A DNA stretch of 64,000 nt. Origin: Scardovia inopinata JCM 12537. Its GTDB lineage: Bacteria; Actinomycetota; Actinomycetes; Actinomycetales; Bifidobacteriaceae. The stretch covers positions 1 to 64,000 of the forward strand of contig NZ_AP012334.1 in assembly GCF_001042695.1 (NCBI RefSeq), in the 5' to 3' direction. A program made the translations under genes and the position numbers. Every line of letters starts with the position of its first letter. Position 1 is the stretch's first letter. Positions 35,943 to 45,034 of the stretch are shown one piece after another. The notes beneath the pieces are model-generated. The model saw only the letters and a list, made by a program, of their open reading frames with translations. It was not told the origin of the DNA and made no database searches.

Positions 35943-38900
35943 ATGGCTGGCATTCCCAGTGATGAAGACGTACTCGAGGACAAGGTTTTAGAAAATACCT
36001 TGCCTGGGTCTGTCAATTCTAATGCAGCACACCTTGATTCTGATCCTTCTGTTATGCAGGTTCAGAGTGTTGAAGAAGCGCTGAACACCAATCTTACTAG
36101 GGGCTTGAGCTCAGCGGAAGCTGCACGAAGACTGCAGAAATTCGGTCCCAATCAGCTGGCTTCTGCTCCCAAAGATCCTGCCTGGAAGAAGTTCTTGCAG
36201 CAGTTTCAAGATCCTTTGGTTTATCTGCTCTTGGCCGCTACGGTCATATCTTTTATAGCCTGGATTGTGGAATCCAAAACCAGCCCGCAGACCGCAGAGC
36301 CAGCGCCTTTTGACTGTATTGTTATTGTTTTGATTCTTATTATTAATGCGATTTTGGGTTATATTCAGGAAGCCCGGGCAGAACAGTCCGTGGAAGCTTT
36401 GGCCAAGATGACGGCTCCACAGTCGACAGTGCTGCGCGACGGCCGGGTACAAACCATTACCACCGCTAGAATCGTTCCCGGGGATGTGCTGGTGTTGGGC
36501 GAAGGCGATACGGTGTCAGCTGATGGCCGCCTGTTCACCACAGCTAGTCTGCGGATTGCTGAAGCTTCCTTGACCGGTGAGTCTCTGCCGATTGCTAAGG
36601 AATCCAAGGCCTTGGATGCGGTAAAGGCCCTGGGAGATCGAACCAATATGGTCTTCAACGGCACCTCGGTTACTCAAGGCACCGGACGGGCTATTGTAAC
36701 CAGTACCGGCATGCAGACTCAGGTTGGTAAGATTGCCAATATGCTTTCTCAGACTGAGGAAGATGCTACTCCGCTGCAGAAGGAGATGGATCGGGTAACT
36801 AAAGTCCTGGGACTGGCTGTCGTGATCATTGCGGTTGTTGTCTTGGCCGCCCTGTGGATAATTGAAGGATTCAGGTCGGGTCAGGATGTGATTGATTCTC
36901 TTCTCCTGGCCGTTTCCCTTGCTGTTGCTGCTGTTCCTGAAGGTCTGGCTGCCATTATGACAGTGGTTTTGGCCCTGGGCGTGCAAAGAATGGCCAAACA
37001 TCATGCCATTGTAAAGAAGCTTTCATCGGTGGAAACATTGGGGTCTGCTTCTGTTATCTGTTCAGATAAAACAGGGACTCTGACCCGTAATGAAATGACA
37101 GTGCAGACGGTCATCACCCTCAGCGGCCAAGCCGTTTTAACCGGTTCCGGCTACGCGCCCGTGGGTCAGCTGTCGTCTGTGGATGGTTCGCAGATTCCTG
37201 CTAACAGCGATCTCCACCATGAAATTGTGATGGCTCTGGCTGACGGAGCTTTGGCCAACAATGCCGAGCTTCGCAGAGTGTCACCTGACCGGCTTCAGGA
37301 GGCTTCTTCTTCCGGCAGGTCCCGTGATTCAAGAGACGGTGGCAGAACACAGGGTTCCATTGATTTGCGTGGTGCTCATAGGTCTCAGACCGGGAGTAAT
37401 GCTGGCTGGGAAATTATTGGAGACCCCACGGAAGCTTCTCTGATTGTTGCTGCCCGTAAAATTAAAGCTTTGGATCATTTCCAGGGTTATGAACGGGTAG
37501 GGGAGATTCCTTTTACTTCTGAACGCAAAATGCAGACTGTTATTTTCCGCGATAAGTCCAGCAACAATGAGCTCTCCGCCCTGGCCAAGGGGGCACCTGA
37601 TGTTCTTCTGGCCCATTGTTCTCATATTTTGGTGGGCAGTGCTGTTCGGCGGATGACCGAAGGAGACAGACAGGACATACTGGCCCGGGTGGAAGACCTG
37701 TCGTCCCAGGCCTACCGCACTCTAGGCCAGGCTTACCGACCTCTGCATGTACGGTCCCTGGGGCAGATTGAGGGGATCAGAACTGATTCCACCGGCGATG
37801 TTCCCGATATTTCCCTTCAGGCAGATGTGATTGAACAAGGATATATCTGGACTGGTATGGTAGGAATCATTGATCCTCCCCGTACAGAGGTTGCCAGCTC
37901 TATAGCTGAAGCGCATAGGGCAGGAATTCGGACCATCATGATTACGGGCGATCATCCCTTGACCGCCAGCCGTATTGCTACCGATTTAGGGGTCATTTCA
38001 GCTGATGATCCTCCTGCCCTTACCGGCGATCAGCTTGATTCCATGGATGATAAAGAATTCACCAAGGCTGTCAGCACAGTGTCTGTCTATGCCCGGGTTG
38101 CTCCGGAGCACAAGCTGCGGATTGTCGAAGCTCTGCAGAAACAAGGGAATATAGCAGCTATGACCGGAGATGGTGTGAACGATGCTCCTGCTGTCAAATC
38201 TGCTGATATTGGTGTGGCCATGGGAATCACTGGTACTGAAGTTACCAAGGAATCTGCCAAGATGATTCTGGCTGATGACAACTTTTCCACCATTGTGGAG
38301 GCAGTGAAGGAAGGACGGGTTATTTTTGATAATATTCGCAAATTCCTTCGCTATCTGCTGAGCTCCAATGTAGGTGAAGTCTTCACTGTTTTCTTTGGCG
38401 TTGTTTTCGCAGGATTTCTGGGGATTACCTCTCCTCAATCACGAGGTGTGGTTGTTCCTTTGTTAGCAACCCAGCTTCTATGGATTAATCTTCTGACTGA
38501 CGCAGCACCTGCCCTGGCCATGGGGGTTGACGGACAGACTGATGATGTCATGTCCCGTCAGCCGCGCAAAACAACGGAAAGAGTTATCGACGGACCCATG
38601 TGGGGAGATATAGCCTTCATTGGAATTGTAATGGCTATTGTTACCTTGATCGGCATGGATCTCTATCTTCCGGGCGGAATATTCACTGATGGTCCCGCCC
38701 TGGCGACAGTTGCAGGCAGATCCCATGAGCAGCAGATGGTCATGGCCAGAACCATGGGTTTTACTATTCTGGTCTTCGCTCAGCTTTTTAACGCTCTGGC
38801 ATCCCGGTCAGCTACAAAATCTGCTTTTAGTGGCATGTTCACCAATAGATGGCTCTGGGGGGCTATCGCTCTCTCTATTATTCTTCAGCTTGCCGTGATC

Positions 38901-39050
38901 TATATTCCTGTTTTTAATACTGCTTTTGGAACAACTCCTCTTCATTGGCATCAGTGGTTTGAGGCTCTAGGGCTGGCTGCTTGTGTGCTGCTTGCTTCTG
39001 AGCTTTATAAGCTGATTATGCGGAGTCTAGCCAAGAAGAGAGAAGAGTAG
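35943..39050 (+). CDS. Cation-transporting P-type ATPase (calcium-type, P2)
   Basis: This 1035-aa P-type ATPase pumps cations across the membrane. It has an N-terminal cation-ATPase domain (AARRLQKFGPNQL), the actuator motif TGESLPI, the helix-4 signature PEGLAAIMTVVLALG, the phosphorylation site SDKTGTLT (Asp about residue 375), the hinge motif TGDGVNDAPAV and ten predicted helices. Motifs fit the P2 group (calcium or sodium/potassium type); the ion cannot be fixed by eye. The cytoplasmic loop carries a Ser/Arg-rich insertion near residue 470. The ATG at 35943 is preceded by GGAG, which is better than the ATG at 35907. A strong terminator follows. Confidence 0.9.
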   Translation: MAGIPSDEDVLEDKVLENTLPGSVNSNAAHLDSDPSVMQVQSVEEALNTNLTRGLSSAEAARRLQKFGPNQLASAPKDPAWKKFLQQFQDPLVYLLLAATVISFIAWIVESKTSPQTAEPAPFDCIVIVLILIINAILGYIQEARAEQSVEALAKMTAPQSTVLRDGRVQTITTARIVPGDVLVLGEGDTVSADGRLFTTASLRIAEASLTGESLPIAKESKALDAVKALGDRTNMVFNGTSVTQGTGRAIVTSTGMQTQVGKIANMLSQTEEDATPLQKEMDRVTKVLGLAVVIIAVVVLAALWIIEGFRSGQDVIDSLLLAVSLAVAAVPEGLAAIMTVVLALGVQRMAKHHAIVKKLSSVETLGSASVICSDKTGTLTRNEMTVQTVITLSGQAVLTGSGYAPVGQLSSVDGSQIPANSDLHHEIVMALADGALANNAELRRVSPDRLQEASSSGRSRDSRDGGRTQGSIDLRGAHRSQTGSNAGWEIIGDPTEASLIVAARKIKALDHFQGYERVGEIPFTSERKMQTVIFRDKSSNNELSALAKGAPDVLLAHCSHILVGSAVRRMTEGDRQDILARVEDLSSQAYRTLGQAYRPLHVRSLGQIEGIRTDSTGDVPDISLQADVIEQGYIWTGMVGIIDPPRTEVASSIAEAHRAGIRTIMITGDHPLTASRIATDLGVISADDPPALTGDQLDSMDDKEFTKAVSTVSVYARVAPEHKLRIVEALQKQGNIAAMTGDGVNDAPAVKSADIGVAMGITGTEVTKESAKMILADDNFSTIVEAVKEGRVIFDNIRKFLRYLLSSNVGEVFTVFFGVVFAGFLGITSPQSRGVVVPLLATQLLWINLLTDAAPALAMGVDGQTDDVMSRQPRKTTERVIDGPMWGDIAFIGIVMAIVTLIGMDLYLPGGIFTDGPALATVAGRSHEQQMVMARTMGFTILVFAQLFNALASRSATKSAFSGMFTNRWLWGAIALSIILQLAVIYIPVFNTAFGTTPLHWHQWFEALGLAACVLLASELYKLIMRSLAKKREE

Positions 39051-39107
39051 TAATAAATTAATAAATCCGTTGTTATCAGCCAGGATTTATTAGCCAAGAT
39101 CAGACAA

Positions 39108-39150
39108 CCCCCATCCTTCAGATTCAACACGCTGGAGGGTGGGGGTTTGT
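39108..39150 (+). terminator. Rho-independent terminator after the P-type ATPase gene
   Basis: A 14-bp stem with two G-U pairs, CCCCCATCCTTCAG (39108-39121) and CTGGAGGGTGGGGG (39132-39145), has a 10-nt loop and TTTGT directly after. Confidence 0.85.
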
Positions 39151-39296
39151 ACGTTCACCAATGTTGTTAGGATAGGAAAAGACAGCAATGATGAATGTCG
39201 TACAAGGGGAAATCGTTCATTTTTACTATCAATCCGGCAGTGATTGCTGGTGTACAATGTACCTCTTGTGCACTTTGTGAAACGGGGCTTGGGAAT

Positions 39297-40367
39297 ATGG
39301 TGAGCATTCGGGATGTAGCGCGGCTGGCACACGTGTCGCATCAGACGGTGTCTAATGCCATTAATTCGCCGGAAGTCGTTTCTCGTGAAAAGCTCAAGCG
39401 AATTCAGGATGCAATCCGTGAATTGGGCTACAGGCCCAATGCTTCTGCCCGGCGTCTGCGATCCGGGCAAACCGACACCATCGCTTTGGGGATTGCCATT
39501 GGAGGCAATCGCGCTCCGTCTCCTATCTTCGACGCTTTTTTGCATCTTCTCGCTGAACATGCCAATGAGTTGGATAAGAGAATTGTGCTCTATCCTCGTA
39601 AAGATGAACAAAGCGAGCTTGCTCATATTGCAGAGCTTCGGGAACAATCTGATATAGATGCCATTATTATTAATGAGCTGGAAAAGAAAGATGGCAGGCC
39701 GCAGTGGCTTTTAGATACCAATCAGCCTTTTGTGCTTTTTGGCCGTCCCTGGGGTCTTCCTGAAGAGACTGCTCAACGTATTCCCTGGGTGGATGTCAAT
39801 GGTTATTCGGGAATTAGGCAGATTACGGAGAAGCTGATTCGCCAGGGTTGTAGGAGAATCAGTTTTCTAGGCTGGGATAGCGGCACTGGTACAGCTCAGG
39901 ATCGGGAAAGCGGTTGGCGTGATGCTATGCTGGCCAACCACCTCTATGATGATGAGCTGGATTCGTGGTCAATTGGAACTCAGGAATCAGTTGACGCTGG
40001 TTCGCAGGCTGCTCTGGAACTCTTTTCGCGACATGAAGCCATAGATGCGGTTGTTTGCGCATCAGATACCTTGGCCGTAGGAACAGTTGTTACTATGGGT
40101 AGGCTTTTTGAGCAGAGCTATATGGCTTCGTTAGAGCGCACCTCTCCTCAGATTCCCTTGCCGCAGAGAACCGTGGTAACCGGTTTCGATAATTCGTCCT
40201 TGGCGCAGGCTTTCTCTATCCCCTCTGCTGAGCAGCCACTTGACCAGGTTGCAGGCATATTAATCCGTATGATTGCTGATATGTCCAAGGGGGAAGAGGT
40301 TACAGCTGACAAAAAGTGGCATCATCTGTTGGAGCCTAAAATAATTTGGCGGAACCGAATAGGTTAG
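39297..40367 (+). CDS. LacI family transcriptional regulator
   Basis: This 356-aa repressor-type regulator has the helix-turn-helix at the start (VSIRDVARLAHVSHQTVSNAIN), the hinge helix (YRPNASARRLRSG), and a periplasmic-binding-protein-like sugar-sensing domain ending in the usual VTGFDNSSLAQAF and LTTVxQP-equivalent region (IPSAEQPLDQVAG). The ATG at 39297 gives the normal N-terminus, so the frame upstream to 39195 is not used. TACAAT at 39252-39257 is a possible -10. No transporter or glycosidase gene lies beside it, so the regulon is not predictable from context. Confidence 0.9.
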   Translation: MVSIRDVARLAHVSHQTVSNAINSPEVVSREKLKRIQDAIRELGYRPNASARRLRSGQTDTIALGIAIGGNRAPSPIFDAFLHLLAEHANELDKRIVLYPRKDEQSELAHIAELREQSDIDAIIINELEKKDGRPQWLLDTNQPFVLFGRPWGLPEETAQRIPWVDVNGYSGIRQITEKLIRQGCRRISFLGWDSGTGTAQDRESGWRDAMLANHLYDDELDSWSIGTQESVDAGSQAALELFSRHEAIDAVVCASDTLAVGTVVTMGRLFEQSYMASLERTSPQIPLPQRTVVTGFDNSSLAQAFSIPSAEQPLDQVAGILIRMIADMSKGEEVTADKKWHHLLEPKIIWRNRIG

Positions 40368-40508
40368 ACAGATTGGAGAAGAGTAGGCAGGAGAAAAAGC
40401 AGAAGAAAAAAAGTTGTTCTCTCGCAAGAGAGCGACTACAATAAGGGTACTATGGTTGGCAGCTTGAGCTCTAAACCATTAATAAAATTGCCAATAGGGA
40501 GGTATGCA

Positions 40509-41039
40509 ATGGATGCATATGAATTATTGGAAAGTAGAAAATCTGTTCGTACATACACAGGTGAAGCGGTACCTGGTTCACAGGAGAGTCGGATTCTTCG
40601 TGCTGCCGAGCTTGCTCCGGTTGGTATGGGGCGGTTCGAAGATTTTCATCTGACTGTTATAAAAAATCCACAGATACTCAAGCAGATTGAGCTGGCAACA
40701 GCATTAATGCTTGGTAAGCCTGATGCTCATCCTCTTTACGGTGCTCCGGAACTAGTCTTGGTCAGCGCTAAAGATCCTGAGCAGAAAGGGAATGTGGCTT
40801 ATTCAGGTGCAGCCATTATTGCTCACAATATGGTGTTAGCAGCAGAAAATCAGGGGCTAGGAGCCTGCTATATTTGGGGAGCCGTTGCTGCCTTGAATCA
40901 GAATCCTGATCTGGTTTCCGCTCTGGAGCTGCCGGAAGGCTTCCTTCCTTGCTGCGGGGTTATTTTTGGCGCAACGACAGAGACTTTCACTCCCCGCGAG
41001 GTAGATAGCGAGCGTATCAGGACAAATGTCCTAAGTTAA
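40509..41039 (+). CDS. Nitroreductase family protein
   Basis: This 176-aa FMN-dependent oxidoreductase-type protein starts at MDAYELLESRKSVRTY, the FMN-phosphate-binding N-terminus of the family. It contains AAIIAHNMVLAAENQGLGACYIWG (the typical second FMN-binding helix) and ends with GVIFGATTE, the position of the usual GYP motif. The ATG at 40509 is supported by AGGGAGG just upstream, which discards the longer frame. It is short for the family but complete. The natural substrate is unknown. Confidence 0.85.
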   Translation: MDAYELLESRKSVRTYTGEAVPGSQESRILRAAELAPVGMGRFEDFHLTVIKNPQILKQIELATALMLGKPDAHPLYGAPELVLVSAKDPEQKGNVAYSGAAIIAHNMVLAAENQGLGACYIWGAVAALNQNPDLVSALELPEGFLPCCGVIFGATTETFTPREVDSERIRTNVLS

Positions 41040-41062
41040 TAACTAGTTGAGGCTAAGCGGAA

Positions 41063-41085
41063 CACAATTGTATTGTGGGGTTTTT
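41063..41085 (+). terminator. Hairpin terminator after nitroreductase gene
   Basis: CACAAT (41063-41068), TGT and ATTGTG (41072-41077) are followed by GGG and TTTTT. It lies 24 bp after the stop codon. Confidence 0.75.
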
Positions 41086-41086
41086 A

Positions 41087-41872
41087 TGTATTGATTGGGC
41101 GGTTATTCGTAATCAACGGACAGCCGCACCTGCGCTGAAGATAGGAAAGACTGCTGCTATTGCTACTGCCGTTGGTTTAATCGCAGTATTCCCTGCTTAT
41201 GGTCTAGTTAAAGATTTTGAAGATTTTCCAGTGGAAGCAAGAACGACAGCAACTGTTTGTCAGCGGGCAGAGTCAGTCACGGTTTGTGTTTGGCCGGAAA
41301 ATGCAAAAAATCTATCTGTTTTTGTTTCTGTCCACGAGTTTGGCAGAGATATGCTGTTGGAGCTTACCTCTGCCCGGAATCTTCTTATTGCTGATGCTCT
41401 TGCTCTTGTTTTTTGACGGCAGTAATAGTTCTGGAGGGGTTAATATGCACCTTTAATCAGGAAATTGCTCTCGCTTGTTTTGCCTCGGCTCGAACCTTCT
41501 TCTGCCTGGCCGGCATGGGCATTGTGGCCTCAAGATGGAGCAGCCCCCGGCTTGGTGAAGCATTCCCTTTTATTTACATTTTTCTTTGTTCTGTTGTCGG
41601 TTTAAATGGCGATTCGACAGTTCCTTTTTTGGCAGTTTCCACTCGATTCGGCAGTCAGTTATGAATCCCTGATATTCTCTCTGCTGATCGGCTTGCTCTT
41701 GTTTTTCTCCGATATTCCCAACAGATGTCGCAGATAGCTGGTCTTCCTTTATCGAATCTTGTCTTTTCAGTTTTGTCTTTCCAGATAGAAGGAGGATATT
41801 TTTTGGTCCAAACCTCTATGATCGGCTCTCTGGCAGGGGTTGCCGCAGGGGTCATCGCAGGGGAAGGATTTT
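41087..41872 (+). pseudogene. Decayed membrane-protein gene
   Basis: This 786-bp stretch between the nitroreductase terminator and the PAP2 gene has protein-like pieces in shifting frames. The first reads KTAAIATAVGLIAVFPAYG followed by VCVWPENAKN (to 41416). A different frame then reads FFCLAGMGIVASRWSSPRLG to a TGA at 41662-41664. A third hydrophobic piece starts near 41725. The first piece resembles the extracellular region of actinobacterial ABC-permease-like proteins, but that identification is weak. At least one frameshift and several stops make it a pseudogene. Confidence 0.5.
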
Positions 41873-42733
41873 TTAATTATTTGTATTTCCCGAAGAAATA
41901 TACTGGGGGTGGTGGGAATCTCCAGAATGCTCGAGATTGCTGTGAATATGCCGGGCAGTATGCGGCCTCGCTTCCTTCTGTCCGTTTATATTGCGCCCGC
42001 CTGGTGCCTGTCGGCCGCTTATGTGCGCGTCTGCCTCAGGTTTTTCCTCCTGGCGTTTGGCAATCCAGGCATAAGCCAGGGCAACACAGCCCAACCAGGC
42101 CAGACCTACTGCTAAGCCTCCCAGAACATCTGTTACCCAATGCTGAGCCAGGTAAATCCTACTAAAACCGACCATGAGGGGCATCACAGTGCAGAGGACA
42201 GTAATCAGGATTTTTTGTGCCGTAGTTATGGTTGCATACAGGGCAATAAGGGCTAATGTTCCGTAGAAAACAGTTGAATTAAGAGTGTGCCCTGAAGGGA
42301 AGGAGTAGGGATCTTCCACTTTGCCAACCTGATAATTGATATCCGGCCGCGGCCGGTTGACGATATGCTTGAGAATCCAGGTGATAATTCCCGATCCAAC
42401 GATGGAGCAGACGATAAATGCAGCCTGAACTTTATGCTTGGTCAGCCAGAATGCGAGAGCAGCCAAGGCTACCCAAAGCACAGTCATTGTGGTCGAGCCT
42501 AGGAAAGTAAAGATTTTTGACAGAAGTACCATAGGTCCAAAACGGAAAGCTGCAACGGTGCGGACAACTCCGGTATCCAGCGGTTTTGATGCTGAGGTTC
42601 CCAAAGCTAACATGTCAATAAAAGCAACAATCAGACCGACGGTAATCATGGCCTGTGGCAGAATGGTGCGCACAGGGTGTACCGATGAAGGATACTTTGC
42701 CCGGGTCTGACTATAGTGAATCCTGTAAGCCAT
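41873..42733 (-). CDS. PAP2 family phosphatase
   Basis: This 286-aa membrane phosphatase has about six helices and the full PAP2 catalytic set: KHIVNRPRP (about residue 119), PSGHTLNS (about 146) and SRIYLAQHWVTD (about 190). Such enzymes dephosphorylate lipid phosphates such as undecaprenyl pyrophosphate or phosphatidic acid; which one is unknown. The C-terminal 55 residues are polar and probably cytoplasmic. A CATACT hexamer is 6 bases before the ATG at 42733, consistent with a leaderless message. The gene ends next to the pseudogene and follows dcd on the same strand. Confidence 0.88.
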   Translation of the reverse strand: MAYRIHYSQTRAKYPSSVHPVRTILPQAMITVGLIVAFIDMLALGTSASKPLDTGVVRTVAAFRFGPMVLLSKIFTFLGSTTMTVLWVALAALAFWLTKHKVQAAFIVCSIVGSGIITWILKHIVNRPRPDINYQVGKVEDPYSFPSGHTLNSTVFYGTLALIALYATITTAQKILITVLCTVMPLMVGFSRIYLAQHWVTDVLGGLAVGLAWLGCVALAYAWIAKRQEEKPEADAHISGRQAPGGRNINGQKEARPHTARHIHSNLEHSGDSHHPQYISSGNTNN

Positions 42734-42774
42734 GCTCTTAGTATGTCACAAGCAGTTTACTTGCTGGTGTCTGT

Positions 42775-43356
42775 TTATTTGCTCACGTCTGCCCGGTAGA
42801 AATTCTCATAGGATCGGGAAGGAGTTGGTCCCCGCTGACCCTGGTAGTGGGAACCATTTTTTCCGTTTCCATAAGGGAATTGTGCAGGCGAGGACAGATC
42901 GAAGAAGCACATTTGTCCAATTTTCATTCCAGGCCACAGCTTGACTGGCAGATTGCTCACGTTAGACAGCTCCAAAGTGATATGACCCTCAAAACCGGGA
43001 TCCACAAAACCAGCTGTGGAGTGGGTCAGAATACCCAGACGGCCAAGGGAACTCTTGCCTTCCAAGCGAGCAGCGATAGTTGGGTCCAGCTTGACATACT
43101 CCCAGGTCGAGCCCAAGATAAATTCGCCAGGGTGAAGAATCCAGGGCTGGCCGGGGTCAACTTCAAACTGCTGAGTCAGATCCCCCTGATTTTCTGCAGG
43201 GTCCACATATGTGTACTTGTAATTATTAAAAATTCGGAAAAATCTGTCGAGCCGAACATCAATCGAGGCAGGCTGAACCATTTCTTCAGTCCAAGGAGTG
43301 AGGTTGATTCTGCCCTGATCATGTGCTTGCTTAATATCGCGGTCAGAAAGAAGCAT
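42775..43356 (-). CDS. dcd: dCTP deaminase
   Basis: This 193-aa enzyme of the dCTP deaminase/dUTPase family makes dUMP precursors for thymidylate synthesis. Motifs are [33 protein letters not shown], the catalytic region [34 protein letters not shown], and KIGQMCFF. The pattern of the central block leaves open either the monofunctional or the bifunctional dCTP deaminase/dUTPase type. The start ATG at 43356 has AAGGAT upstream. PAP2 follows 41 bp downstream on the same strand. Confidence 0.93.
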   Translation of the reverse strand: MLLSDRDIKQAHDQGRINLTPWTEEMVQPASIDVRLDRFFRIFNNYKYTYVDPAENQGDLTQQFEVDPGQPWILHPGEFILGSTWEYVKLDPTIAARLEGKSSLGRLGILTHSTAGFVDPGFEGHITLELSNVSNLPVKLWPGMKIGQMCFFDLSSPAQFPYGNGKNGSHYQGQRGPTPSRSYENFYRADVSK

Positions 43357-43622
43357 AATTGGTATCCTTGATTGTCTTGTTCCGGCTGAATGGGGACTCA
43401 GGCCGGTAGCTTCATTATCTTAAAAAACTTTCTGCTTTTAGTTTACTGAAAAAGCTTGAAAATTTCTGAATTGGCTATGTTGCAACCATGAACGGGAATC
43501 ATCGGTGCCAAGTTTTGCCTGAGTTTATGCCGCCTGTCTTCCGGTATTCAGGCCGGTCATGGTTAGCCGAGAGACCAGTTTTTTAGACAAAGACAATCGT
43601 CAAGAACTGCTATGGTAGCACT

Positions 43623-44420
43623 ATGGCAGATTACAGGGATATTGATCCCGGCGGTGAATCACATGTGGTCAGGGGGCATTTTGGTGATCCGGTCCGGGTG
43701 GAAGATGTGCTCTGGTCCAGGGGACGAGGCCTGAATAATCCCCGCCGTCCTCTCTTTCTTCTCCTGCATGGGTGGGGATCCAACGAGCAGGATATTGCGG
43801 ATTTTTTCAGCAGCTATATTTCTCCTTTCAGCGACTATGCCTCCCTTCGAGCTCCTCTGACACTTCTGGATCCTCACGATCAGGATCCTCTGTCCGGTAT
43901 GGATGGGATTGACCTTTCCTCTTCTTGGAATAATGAGCCAGGCGCCTACAGTTGGTTTCATGAATCAATTCCTACTGGAGAAGATTTGGATAGAGATATA
44001 TTTCAGGCTGCCAGGGCCATTGATTTATGGGTGGAGGAATCCATCCCCCCGGAGAGGAAAGTTCTTCCTTTCGGTTTCTCTCAGGGCGGGGCTTTGGCTG
44101 TTCACCTCTTACGGCTCAATCCCCGGCGATATACGGCTGCTGTCTGCTTGTCCGGTTTCCTTGCCCCGGCTATAGTTGATGGTACCGCTCCGGCAGACAA
44201 GGAGTTGACGGCTCTGGCTCCGCCTGTTTTCTATGGTTATGGACTGAAGGATGAGGTGGTTGCTAAATTTGAGTCATCTGCTCTGGCCGCCTTTCTGGAG
44301 GAAAATACGTATCTGAAAATGAGAGAATATGCTCCTTTGGATCACTCCGTCAGCCTGGATGAGTGCACTGATATTCGCCAGTGGTTGATGGATATTGGCG
44401 CTTCCAGCGGGGTTATGTAA
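43623..44420 (+). CDS. Alpha/beta hydrolase, phospholipase/carboxylesterase type
   Basis: This 265-aa cytosolic hydrolase shows the oxyanion-hole segment LLLHGWGSNEQD (about residue 42), the nucleophile Ser in GFSQGGALAVHLL (about 155), a probable Asp in GYGLKDEVV (about 209) and His in APLDHSVSL (about 240). This matches the esterase/phospholipase (YpfH-like) family; the substrate is undefined. TATGGT at 43611-43616 is 6 bases from the ATG and no ribosome binding site is present, so the message is probably leaderless. Confidence 0.85.
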   Translation: MADYRDIDPGGESHVVRGHFGDPVRVEDVLWSRGRGLNNPRRPLFLLLHGWGSNEQDIADFFSSYISPFSDYASLRAPLTLLDPHDQDPLSGMDGIDLSSSWNNEPGAYSWFHESIPTGEDLDRDIFQAARAIDLWVEESIPPERKVLPFGFSQGGALAVHLLRLNPRRYTAAVCLSGFLAPAIVDGTAPADKELTALAPPVFYGYGLKDEVVAKFESSALAAFLEENTYLKMREYAPLDHSVSLDECTDIRQWLMDIGASSGVM

Positions 44421-44496
44421 AAAGTCTCATGGATGAATCCCCCTTATGGGCGCCTACTTATGGATTACTTATGGATAGGTGGGTACAATACAAAGT

Positions 44497-44982
44497 ATGA
44501 ACGGTCTCTTTGTAATCATCTTCTGGGTGCTTGTGGTGGTGGCAGTACTCGGTTATGTCCTCTGGCGAGCCCAGGGTGATTCTAAGCGGACCGGTTTATC
44601 TTCCGGTATTGGGTCTGTTGAGCATATAGACAGCGATGACAGTGACAATCAGTCCGATAACCAGGTTGGCCGCCTTGCGGGACAGCCAATGTCTTTTGCT
44701 CCTCAGCCCGGGGTTCATGAGTGGGCCCGACAGGAGCGGGAACAGGTATCGACTGAGTCAACAATGGAGTCACCGGTTTATTTAGGCAAGGGATCGACAG
44801 CTGTATCTGTCAGGGCAGTTGAGCCGGGAACAGGGGCTCACGATCGGGCATCGGCAGATAAGGAAAGCCGTCCAGATGACTCTGCTTCTTCTGGTACAGA
44901 TGGGTCCACAGCTTCTGCTGATGAGGAATTCTCCAGCACTTTCGACAGAATTGTCCGATATGATAACCTGGATAAGTTTTGA
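44497..44982 (+). CDS. Single-pass membrane protein of unknown function
   Basis: This 161-aa protein has one N-terminal membrane helix (LFVIIFWVLVVVAVLGYVLW, about residues 4-23) and then a low-complexity acidic, Ser/Asp/Gln-rich cytoplasmic tail. No family is recognised. TACAAT at 44484-44489 lies 7 bases before the ATG at 44497, indicating a leaderless message; a GTG at 44479 is in frame but would begin upstream of that start site. The gene precedes ftsY by 52 bp and is probably co-transcribed with it. Confidence 0.6.
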   Translation: MNGLFVIIFWVLVVVAVLGYVLWRAQGDSKRTGLSSGIGSVEHIDSDDSDNQSDNQVGRLAGQPMSFAPQPGVHEWARQEREQVSTESTMESPVYLGKGSTAVSVRAVEPGTGAHDRASADKESRPDDSASSGTDGSTASADEEFSSTFDRIVRYDNLDKF

Positions 44983-45034
44983 TATTACACGATTTCCCAG
45001 GTAAGAGACCTGCACAGTGTAAGGAGACAGAGAA

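Noticed and set aside
41725-42165. A 146-codon plus-strand frame
   Set aside because: Its second half is antisense to the PAP2 phosphatase gene; only the first part may be pseudogene remnant.
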